From positions 62,001-126,000 of the forward strand of contig JAVRDV010000019.1 in assembly GCA_033439255.1 (NCBI GenBank): a stretch of 64,000 nt of DNA, given 5' to 3'. The translations under genes and the position numbers were made by a program. A model generated the notes under the pieces. It ran no database searches, was not told the DNA's origin, and saw nothing but the letters and a program-made list of their open reading frames with translations. Source of the DNA: Hericium rajendrae (Eukaryota; Basidiomycota; Agaricomycetes; Russulales; Hericiaceae). This document shows, piece after piece, positions 55,369-64,000 of the stretch (its first letter is position 1; every line of letters starts with the position of its first letter).

Positions 55369-56280
55369 GGCTGTTGTAGTCGAGGAGTGATCTGCAACCA
55401 ATCGATGGCATGGTTTGTTTTGAGGCCTCGGCGCCTGCTACATATATTCTGCCACTAAAAATGGAAATATGGGTGGAAGCTCGGCGTACACCGGCCCTCG
55501 AGCACAGCCACGTGGCTCGCGCTCGCAGATGGCATCCCGCCTTGTTACTTTTCCCTGTTGGTCCGCTGACCACCTACCACCTCCACCAAAAACTGCAAGA
55601 GATCAACGGTTTATGGGGCACGTCTTTGTGTTTGTTTGCCACCCCTCGCGCTTTATCACGTGGTATCCAATGCCATCGCGATGTGCCCTTGGTATGTCTT
55701 GTGTGCAATTATGTACCAAAACCTCTTCCAATGGAGTCCATTTCCTCACTGTCTCAGACTCTTTTGAGCGGGAGTCCAAGAATTCTTGCTCGCTGCAGAT
55801 GATGTTATGGTGGTGCCGCAGATGAAGTCTGGTAGTTTTGCCATTTGAAACCACATCCTAGGCCACGAGCAACGTCTCCCTTCGTCAACCATGTTTCCGT
55901 TCAGGCCACCTCATCGAAAAGGTCACCGGACGGGGCACCGGAATGTGGCCAAATTCTCCTCTTCTCCTTCGTTCCTGTCCCCTTGCGGCCCTCAGGAACG
56001 ACTCTTCGCCAAAATCCCATCTCGTAAATTCCGGTGGCGGCCGGCACAACTTGCGCTGACTTACGCCGCCCAGATGCATACTATCAAGAGATCAAGATCC
56101 ACTTACTAATGAGCCAATCTCATGGCACGAGTCAACGCCGGACCGACATGCGGAGATCGTGGTCACCCGATATAGGTAAATCTGCACAGCCACTGATTGA
56201 TTGCACTCGCTGGCGGTTCGTCTTTGCTGGCACTGTCTTCTCTCTTTCCTCCCGCCATCCCTCCTCCTCGACGTCTGCTA
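55369..56280. other. Upstream region of the acidic gene
   Basis: A good acceptor (GGTTGCAG) lies 30 bp before the chosen ATG. A protein-like minus-strand frame of 83 codons (55603-55854, HNIICSEQEFLDSRSKESE) suggests upstream exons. Exon links were not resolved. Confidence 0.25.
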
Positions 56281-56284
56281 GCAG

Positions 56285-56780
56285 CTGCTACCCTGTCCCC
56301 CGCGATCTCTGCTGGCGGCTGCTGTCAACCGACGGTGACGTGGGGTTGGGTTCACGGTGTCTGCTGGCGGCTGCTATCAGCCGAAGGCGACGTGGGGTTG
56401 GGTTCACGACGTCTGCTCGCGGCTGCTATCAGCCGAAGGCGACGTGGGGTTGGGTGCACGGCGTCTTGCTGGCGGCTGCTATCAACCGACGGCGACGTGG
56501 GGTTGGGTTCGCAGTGTCTGCTGGCGGCTGCTATCAACCGACGGCGACGTGGCAGAGGGTGCACGACGTCTTGCTGGCGGCTGCTATCAACCGACGGCGA
56601 TGTGGGGTTGGGTTCACAGCGTCTGCTGGCAGCTGCTATCAGCTGACGGCGACGTGGCAGAGGGTGCACGACGTCTCGCTGGCGGCTGCTATCAACCGAC
56701 GGCGACGTGGGGTTGGGTTCGCGGCGTCTGCTGGCGGCTGCTATCAGCCGACGGCGGCGTCGCAGAGGATGGAAGATGCC
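56285..56780 (+). repeat. ~50-bp minisatellite array, right
   Basis: Nine to ten units of the repeat at 51225-52040 in the same orientation (CTGCTGGCGGCTGCTATCA, ACCGACGGCGACGTGGGG). The two arrays and their right-hand flanks form long direct repeats around a 4.2-kb segment. Confidence 0.8.
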
Positions 56781-57620
56781 TGCTGCGATGGCTGAAGCCT
56801 ACCCTCACCTCCTGGTCCCTGCGGCTCAAAGGGGACCCCAGTTCGATGGCTGGCAGGGGCCAGGCCAGCCTGCCGGCGCTCTGATGGGAAGCCACAGCGG
56901 CCCTGATGATGCTGAGCACCTGCCCCGAGCCAAACGGCGGAGGTTTGTTTGCAGGCAGGCTGGAGGGGCAGGTAATCCTACGCCTCATGGGAAGGGTGTA
57001 AAAATGGGCCTGTCCCACAGGCCTGGTGGCATCTGCTGGCCGCCACTCCGGCTGGCGGTGAGGCCACGTAGGGGTTCGGCGGCCCATCCCATCCCCTGTC
57101 ATACCTGTGGGCAGCCCCTTGCGGCTCATGGCCATGCGGCCGGGCGATGGGCAGGCTCTACCCTGGCGATGCTGCCCCGGTGACCGCGCCCACTCCCCTC
57201 TCTGCCCATTCTTCCTTAGCCCAAACGAAGGCGCGTGGCCAGAGTTTGAACCCAGCATGCAAACCAAACTACCTGCCCCTCATTCATAAATCTGTGAGCA
57301 ACGACTTCGAGTACATCGGGGTGTTGAATGGGCGTTGCCATTTGGAAGGCGCCCACCCATTTTCTGGCCTGCAGGCCTGCTCTCTGGTCTCTCTGTTTGC
57401 CAGTGCAAAAAATCGTTGTCTGAGTGCCTGGCATGTGCCCTGGAGCTGGCAGCACAAGGTGGCTTTGCCCTGTGGGCAGCTCTGCTGAGTCATCACTGTA
57501 GACAGCCATGGCCTGGCGGCAGGCCCCTCCTGCTCCCTCCCAGGCAGCCAAGGAGCTGGCGCACCGCCAGGACTTCCCACACCCCTCCTCCTGCTCCCGC
57601 GGCTCCGCGCAGCCACCTCT
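56781..57620. other. Region with no resolved gene
   Basis: GC-rich sequence whose frames overlap heavily on both strands. The part at 56860-56940 repeats the flank of the left array. No family is recognised. Confidence 0.3.
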
Positions 57621-57835
57621 CCCTCACCCAGTGCCCTTCAGTCCGTGTTCGCCAAGGCCTGCTCGCTGCGCTGGTGCTGGCCGAATGCGCTTGGTCAGTT
57701 GCAAGAGGCCCCGGGAGTCAGTTGTTGGCAGATTTGGCCGGGGCAACTGCTGTCGTCTGAGATGCTCCTGTGGCCGGAAAGCTTGTCTTCGCAAGGCACT
57801 CGAAGCATTACCGAAGGCAAGGCTGCTGGCCTCCA

Positions 57836-58689
57836 TCAGCCAGGGGAGTGGCTTCGTGATAGGCCTTGTGAAGGTACTCTTGTGCCCGCCCGGGAATGGG
57901 CTCCCTCATCTTGGCCGCAGCTGGTCGATAGCCACGCACAAAAACGTGCCACGTGTCTCAGGCTTCTTGTGCTCGGTTTGCCAAGACTCGAGTGCCACTG
58001 CCGCCGGCGGAGCCCTTGCTCGGAGTTCGAGTTCAGCTGGAAGGCCTGACGGTGGCCAACCTGGAGGTCATCGATCATCTTCTGAAATTGGACATTATCA
58101 TGTGATGTGCCTCTCTTTATAACGCCAGTATCTAGTTTTTCGTTCGAATTCTCTTTGACAATGCCAGGATCAAGGTTAGCTGAGGATGAATAGTCAGCCG
58201 TTGAGGGATCAAAGCTCTGAAGCCAGAGTCGCACATTACCTTGCCCATAAGTACCAATAAGAGTGTTGGAGTGCATTCGTGCTCAATACCCGACGGTCTG
58301 GTTTGTATGCCAGTGCGATGAGTTGCGCAGTCAGTGAGTAGCCAGTGCCCAACACGATGACTTCAACATGAGATCACAGTTGACGTCATTCGAAGCAGAA
58401 AAGGAAATTTTATCCTAATAAGGCATTTGTTTGTTCGAGGACGCTGTGCCTGCACGATTTCACACAGCATTGTGAGACTGGAGAGCCTGCTCTCCGAGCA
58501 AGGGATCTCTGGCACGGCTCGGGATGTCGACCACGTGGCTCTGCCTCGTTGCGTCACAGTCGGATCGACTAGCTTCGCCTTAATAAACTCCCCAGTTGTC
58601 ATCAGACATATCACCCATGACAGCCAAGCGTAGGCACGCCAGTTGATCTCATCGACAGGCTGCCACCGTGGTGGTACCTGCCTATACAC
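57836..58689 (-). CDS. Possible exons of an unknown minus-strand gene (weak)
   Basis: Two protein-like minus frames: 58363-58689 (with MTTGEFIKAKLVDPTVTQRG) and 57836-58276 (with NVQFQKMIDDLQVGHRQAF). No domain or clear splice link is seen. They precede the TET/JBP gene on the same strand, with the TET gene upstream. Confidence 0.22.
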
Positions 58690-59044
58690 CCAGCACTTCT
58701 GGGTAGTGATCTCGCACCTTGTCGAAGTCCACGAAGTGGCATTTTTTTTTTTTTAGAAAAACTCGAATTCATCTTTCATTTACTGACTCTAGGGACCTTT
58801 TTTCGAAGTTGAGGCCCATTTTTCGCGAAGACGAGCTTTGGATTGGGCGGAGAAACGACGCATCCACCAAAATGCCGACGGATGGGCCCAGCCGCTTCCA
58901 CAGAAGTGTCACCTCATTTATGAGATCACCTGGAGCCGGCTGGGAACGAGCCTAGTGCTATTGCAGAAGGCAGGCAGCTGGGAAGCAGGCGTATTCCTAG
59001 AAACAGTACGTAAAGATCGACAGATATTTACATAATAGGAGCTT
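58690..59044. other. 3' flank of the TET/JBP gene
   Basis: A run of T occurs at 58743-58754. No gene seen. Confidence 0.3.
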
Positions 59045-60725
59045 CTACGGGGAGCCGAAAACTTCACGCTGGTCAGCAGCCAGCTCGTAATAGTTGGAGA
59101 AAAGCCGCCTGCACTTCTCACGACGAGCGCCGCTAGGCCCGTCCACTTCCTCTCTTTCCGCCGGAGTCATTTTGCCGACCGGACGGTTGCCGCAGCACTG
59201 CCACTGGATCAGGGCGCCAGGGCAGTACTGGGTAAAAGAATACCTGGTTTCACCAGGCTGGATTGGCGTGTTCCCATGCCTCAAACAGGCAGAGGGAATC
59301 AGGACGCTGGCGCCCGGGGGGAACTCCACGGCAAAGCCAAGGTCCCAGAAGACGAGGTGGCCACCTTTCTTTGGGTCGAAGTTCCCCAAAGCCGTAATTT
59401 GGCAATATCCGTAAGGGACGTTCTGCGAGTCCACGTGAATGCAGCATGCAGTGGCGGGCCCCAGGTTGAAGTTGGTGGAGGGGAAGATGCTCTCTTTGAA
59501 CAGCGGCGTCAGTTTGTAGTCCTCATATATAGGTTTGAGGTGATCAGCGTAGTGCTTGTAGACTTTAGGTGCGCAGTATGTATGCCAAGGACTCTGGATG
59601 CCAAAATCAGCATAGGCCCACAAACAGGAAAATGAATACTTGCTGCTTCCATACGCCGCAATTCGCTTGATTGCTGGCGTCGCGACCAGCCGGTCGACCA
59701 GCTCCTGGTTCTTCTTCGTATTCTTGCGGTACCCCGGCACCTGCACCTCCCTTATCAGCCAGGCGCCTCGTATGGGAAACAACGGGCTTACCGGCCTACT
59801 GCTCATGGGGGCGTGCGAAATGCCTGCGGATAGCGCAGCAAAGATGCCCCGTTTGCCGGACGATTTCAGCCCGGGCTCCAGGTTTCCATCTACACGAACC
59901 TGTTCGAGGGCTGTGGCCGCCTCCGCCGCCACTGTTGGCCAACCAGGGTCATTGGGTTGGCCAAGGAAATGGGCGATCCCATACTTCATGAGGTCAAGCG
60001 CCTCCATCGGATAACTTTGAAGAGGGACGCGTGAACAAAAACCGCGCAGCCAGCATGGACACTTACCGTCCATCCCATGGGATAATATCGAAGCCGAGGT
60101 TGTTCAGCTGCTCGATAGACAATGGCCCCGTCCCGATTCTGGCTTGACGCTTCCCCACGTATGCATTCTGGGTGGCAGAAAAGTCGCTAGCTTTGCAGTT
60201 GACTTCAATAGCTGGAGGCATTGCATGCCTCTCAGCGATTCGGGGCTTGAGCTTGAAGTCGAAGGCGCTGCAGGCCTCCCTGTTGGCCTCTCGTCTACGG
60301 CGACGGCGGTTATCGCTTCCTTTCTCTTTGCCACCACCTTCGTCGAACACTGCCTTCGTGGCCCGTTCCTTATCTGCGACTGTTGCTGAAGGTACGGCTT
60401 GGGGATCTGCAGGAAGTTGGCCCGGGGAGAGGCTGGTCGGAGGTGGGAAAGGTGTGGCACTGGCAGCGATGCGTGCAAGCGGGGCAGCTGGGCGCGACAT
60501 GCCCGTGGAGCCAAGATCCTGGGGCACAGCCGCCGTGTCGATGCTGCCAAAGCCAGCCTCGCAGCCACTGGCGGACGCCTCCACAGCCACACCTGTCCCT
60601 TGGGCGGCAGCTGCCTCACCGCCAGCGCCAGCATCCTGCAGCGCGCGATCCATCAAAGCGAACAAGCTGGCTTGTGTCTGAATGACCTGCGCTGGGATGT
60701 CTCCATCCTTCGTGTGCGTCAGGGC
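59045..60725 (-). CDS. TET/JBP-family 2-oxoglutarate/Fe(II) dioxygenase
   Basis: Two exons (60067-60725, 59045-60014) with a 52-nt intron after LGFDIIPWDG. The C-terminal ~220 residues match the fungal TET/JBP oxygenase pattern: IFPSTNFNLGPATACCIHVD with the HxD iron pair (about His413, Asp415), NVPYGYCQITALGNFD, KKGGHLVFWDLGFAVEFPPG, LIPSACLRHGNTPI with the second iron His (~466), and GETRYSFTQY with the 2-oxoglutarate Arg (~477). All catalytic residues are present. The N-terminal half is disordered with a basic RRRRRREAN stretch, probably nuclear. The family oxidises 5-methylcytosine in DNA; in Agaricomycetes it is expanded and linked to KDZ transposons. The first exon opens at an acceptor (TTTTTCCACAG), so the true start may be an upstream exon; the first Met inside is at 60653. 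Confidence 0.85.
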
Positions 60726-60764
60726 CTGTGGAAAAAAGAGAAAATACCTGACATACGGCGCCAG

Positions 60765-61076
60765 CTATGCCTGCTGAGGCCTGCCCCTGATCTGCGCGGG
60801 ATCAGACACAGTCAGCACGTAGTTCCATGCAGAAAAAGAGCCGCGTGCCCTGTCCGATGGTTCCAGACAAAACGCCAGCTGGGCCCTCGTGAGGGCGCGG
60901 CAGCCTCCCACCACGACTCCAGCGAATGAGGTCACCGGGCTGCCCGCTCCAACGTAAACACAAAATGAGTCGCTCACCATAGCATTGGTCCATGCTGGAA
61001 AGCAAGAAAGAGGGGGGTCGCTGGGAAGGTTGGCTTTGGAAAGAAGATGCCTGCGAGCTACCGTTAAATACCCCAT
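60765..61076 (-). CDS. Possible upstream exon of the TET/JBP gene
   Basis: Protein-like minus frame containing TNAMVSDSFCVYVGAGSP and CRALTRAQLAFCLEPSDRAR, then GSFSAWNYVLTVSDP. A weak GTGCTG donor after SAWNY would splice in frame to the exon starting at 60725. It could instead belong to a separate gene. Confidence 0.35.
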   Translation of the reverse strand: MGYLTVARRHLLSKANLPSDPPLSCFPAWTNAMVSDSFCVYVGAGSPVTSFAGVVVGGCRALTRAQLAFCLEPSDRARGSFSAWNYVLTVSDPAQIRGRPQQA

Positions 61077-61667
61077 TCAAACGCCACAAGGCCGCAACGG
61101 GCGCCGCAGCCTTTTCATCTCCGTGCGGCCACCGCACGGCCAACGTGCCCGACAGGTGCCCTCTAATTATCCGTTGAAACGTCAAAAGGCAGCCATGGCC
61201 CCGGCAGCCTCGCCATCCCCACTCTGATCGCACGACTAACTGCGCGCCTTGTACGTCATTGCAACGTGTTCGGAGCAGATGCCGGTCACTTGGCAAGGAG
61301 CCAAGCAGCTTTCATGCAGACGCCATATGCTGCTTTCAATCGACAATTTTCGCATACACGCGGGCCAGCTCGCATCAGAGAGGTTCTCAATCGTCTGACA
61401 ACCCCGTTTCCAAATTTGGAAATCCCATCCCCGAGAAACAAAGCTCAATAGATCGGTGAAAATCGATGGGTAGATAGGCAAGCGCTAACGGCCCGATCGA
61501 TAAACACACAACCCCAAGCCACTGGAAACGTGCCCTGCCAAATTAAGCTGTTCCAGTTGCCGGAGCACTCGCGTGGCTGGCTGGTGCACGATGCATCGAT
61601 ATCGAGCTTGACCATGCGCAGCAGGGTATGCTGAGAAAGCACGGCCTGTGTTTCATCTTCTGCTGCC

Positions 61668-62742
61668 ATGTCTCGCTTTACCGGCTCACAACAAACTGTT
61701 GCAGTTACTATTGACCCCAACCACCTACTGGTCATGTGCTGGTGCACACCGCCCTGTATGGCGAAAGGCGTGCGCTCAAAGCAAGGGCCCAACAAGGACA
61801 AGATCACATGGATCTGTCGCTGGTTCAACAAAGGCGGCTACCGACATGACAGTGACCCAAAGCCATGCGGGTTCCGTGGTGCGTGCTGTTGCTCGAGATC
61901 GGTCTGCCAAAGCTGTGGGTGATGCCTTGGCCCAGTATATGACTGCGCACTGGACGGCCGCCAGCACCGTCTTCCGCCCTCAAAGGCATACACAGACGCG
62001 TGGGCGCGGGTCCAAGAGGACATGCAGCAGTTACGGAAGGAGCGGCAGCAGGGTATGCGTTCTTTGCCTGCGTGGCGGGCAAGCTGACAGGTTTGGCACA
62101 GAACGGCGGCCGGTGAGCCCCGAGACATCAACCACAGGGCAGGAAAGCAGCCCGTCGTGGGGACTGGCTGGAAATTCTTCGCCTGGCTCCGTCCTCGGGA
62201 AGCGTGAGCGGGTCGGCGCCCAGGGCGCCCAAGATGGGAGCAGCCCTAGGCGCATGCGTTGCGTGATGGCTGGCCCATCGTCTCCTGCAACACCAGTGCA
62301 GGAGGAGGCGACGGGAAGGGACGGGTCAGGTGGAGAATTGCTGACGTGGAGGTATTCGCTTGTCAGCCCGCGAAAAAGTGAGATAGGCAAGGAGAAAGGC
62401 AAGGAGAAGGCTGGCAGCAGGGAAGGTGGGGACGGACCTTCATCAGTACGCTTTCCCTGTCTCCTTTGCGTCTCAAATTTTGTGACTGGGCCTTTGGCAG
62501 GATAGTGTTTCACGTCTGAAGGCCCGTGTTTCAGTGTGAGTGCGGCGTGCTTTTCTTTGCCACCAGTGCTGAGTAATGCAGCGAGCAGGCAGGCCGAGGA
62601 GTTAGAGGTGCAGAAAGGGATGCTCCTCGAAAAGATGGTCGTTATCCAAGCACTGCAGGAACAGTGCCAAGAGCTGAAGGAGGAGAACTCTTCCTTAAGG
62701 GCCACGCTGGAGGAATTTGAGAAGGCGTTCAGTGGACAATGA
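61668..62742 (+). CDS. GRF-type zinc-finger protein with C-terminal coiled coil
   Basis: Exon 1 (61668-61878) encodes CWCTPPCMAKGVRSKQGPNK, then ITWICRWFN and DPKPCGFR. This is the GRF finger pattern (Cys-x-Cys, GPNK, aromatic-x-Cys, CGF), known to bind single-stranded nucleic acid. The intron 61879-61935 leads to YDCALDGRQHRLPPSKAYTD and a charged helix EDMQQLRKERQQ. The middle is Ser/Pro-rich with the basic VLGKRERVG. A donor near 62448 and acceptors near 62501 and 62593 lead to a heptad coiled coil (EELEVQKGMLLEKMVVIQAL ... EENSSLRATLEEFEKAFSGQ) ending at 62742. Intron ends after exon 2 are my best fit, not proven. Divergent from the TET/JBP gene, ~0.9 kb away. Confidence 0.65.
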
Positions 62743-63293
62743 GCTGCCCGGGCAATTGCCTACATATCTTTCCACAGTCTGCCACTAAACACTGCTGCTG
62801 TACCGCTAGTGGGTTTGAGCTGCTGCGTTTCGGCCAATCACCGCATGCCGCGCCCTGCATGTCTTAGGAACAAAATGTCGCAGTCTGCCATCAGGCCCGC
62901 CATCATTCTTATGACCCTACTCTGCCTTCCATCCAAGCATTTCAATTATAATTTGAACTTTCACTCTAATGTTTTCAAAGACACTGCCACCGTCGTAAAC
63001 CAACCCATCACCCGCTGCGTTGACCTACCCCCGCCCGCTGATCGCACGGCTACCTACGTAATTGCGAGGCGCCCGGAGCAGATGTGGGTCAGTTATTTCT
63101 CAGATCCTGGCTGGCCCTTCAACCCAGTGCGCGGCCACGTGGTCACGCACGTTCTCTTCACACGTACAAGTACCTACCTCATGGGCGCCACGGCCTATGC
63201 CTGTCCTTTACCCTCCCACCTACGCATCCGACCCACATCTGACCCTGTCTCTGCCGTTTTTTTCTCTCACCCCTGAACTCTACAGGACCCACC
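62743..63293. other. Intergenic region
   Basis: One plus-strand frame (62809-63276) is open but has no protein-like domain. Pyrimidine-rich sequence before 63294 fits a promoter/leader of the next gene. Confidence 0.3.
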
Positions 63294-63928
63294 ATGGATC
63301 TGGCTATGCTGTTGCCGGACAAAGCGACACGGACCACCACATCTCAAAGCTCGATGCCCGTGGAGGAGGGAACGCAAGAGAAACTGCGTGCAGCATGGGA
63401 GGAGATTGAGGAGAGGACCAAGAAGCTCAAGAGCAGAGAAAAGGAGATAGCAAAGAGGTTACAGACAGTGCAGGCCTTTGCCGAGGAGGTGGTTGCATCC
63501 AAGATGGCGATGAGGTTAGAACGAACTCAGGCTCGGTCAGAGGTGGAACGACTCCGTGGAGAGTTGGCGGAACGCAGCCAGGAGCTGGCAGGCATCTCAG
63601 AGGTCTTGTACCGGTAAGTGTTTGGCTGGGACAGGTGGCTGCTGGCATTGGGTTGGGCTGACAGATGTGCAGGGCGAGGACCGAGGTGAAGACACTGGAG
63701 GACAAGGTAGGGTGGCTGGAAGAAGTGGTCGAGAAGAGGAATTCAGTGGTGTTGAAATTGGAAGATGCAGTAAAGCACCTGGAGCCCAGGATGCAGGACC
63801 TACGTGAGGTGCTGCAGGCAGGGCAGGAGTCTGATCCACCCGAACCGCAGTTCATTTATGACACGCAGGTAAGAGAGGTGGAGATGGAGATAGAGAGGGA
63901 GGCCAGCAGGATTCGAGGTGGTGGGTGA
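63294..63928 (+). CDS. Coiled-coil protein
   Basis: Starts MDLAMLLPDKATRTTTSQSS and is then almost entirely charged helix with heptads (EEIEERTKKLKSREKEIAKR; RSEVERLRGELAERSQELAG). A 59-nt intron (donor GTAAGTG at 63615, acceptor GATGTGCAG) leads to ARTEVKTLEDKVGWLEEVVE and DAVKHLEPRMQDLREVLQAG. A TGA is reached at 63926-63928, but a strong GTAAGAG donor at 63869 means the gene may splice onward beyond the window. Similar in style to the coiled-coil tail of the GRF gene next to it. Function unknown. Confidence 0.55.
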
Positions 63929-64000
63929 TGGATCCACCTGCAGGGGGTGGTACTGTCTTCGAAAATGTTACAATGAAAGTTGAGATTGAAATTGAAATGC

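Overview
The window looks like nuclear DNA of a mushroom-forming basidiomycete (Agaricomycetes). Protein genes are split by many 45-60 nt GT-AG introns. Conserved eukaryotic genes (a Bub2-type TBC protein, mitochondrial methylcrotonoyl-CoA carboxylase beta, a bHLH factor) sit beside mobile-element relics typical of Agaricomycetes: a chromodomain retroelement piece, a Plavaka/KDZ-type fragment, a MULE transposase, a TET/JBP dioxygenase and a GRF zinc finger. I ran no database search; family names rest on recognised motifs.

Layout. 0.5-10.1 kb is ordinary gene-bearing sequence: BUB2 (+), MCC beta (-), several uncertain small genes, then a two-exon bHLH gene (+). 11.3-15.1 kb is a repeat graveyard: a ~105-bp tandem array, a gypsy chromodomain relic, a transposon-protein relic with a nonsense codon, and a ~305-bp satellite. 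15.1-48.4 kb is dominated by a family of largely non-coding elements, here called A, B, C and E. Each of the four has inverted ends starting (TA)CATC(A/T)GRG/GAAA, TAGC-rich terminal arms, a private GC-rich minisatellite, perfect or near-perfect hairpins, a central divergent promoter with a TATATAAGG box, and a ladder of intron-like units separated by ~30-nt micro-exons. Copies D and F are partial. Copy B (25749-41123) is swollen to 15.4 kb by nested insertions and splits a large unknown gene (21567-25748 plus 41124-42589). That gene is also flanked, and invaded in one intron, by arrays of a 53-bp hairpin repeat.

44068-50546 is a MULE-type DNA transposon with ~25-bp inverted ends and a 9-bp target duplication. 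It sits in the coding exon of a small Ser/Pro-rich gene. Its own transposase gene is broken by element E (45259-48417). The order of events is therefore host gene, then MULE, then element E.

51.2-57 kb holds two same-orientation arrays of a ~50-bp minisatellite around an unknown acidic gene (-). 59.0-60.7 kb encodes a TET/JBP-type 2-oxoglutarate dioxygenase (-), the kind of enzyme that oxidises 5-methylcytosine and in fungi travels with KDZ transposons. It is followed by a GRF-type zinc-finger/coiled-coil gene and a coiled-coil gene (+). Several hairpin stems in the repeats differ only by CpG-to-TpG changes, which fits cytosine methylation acting on this repeat-rich DNA.
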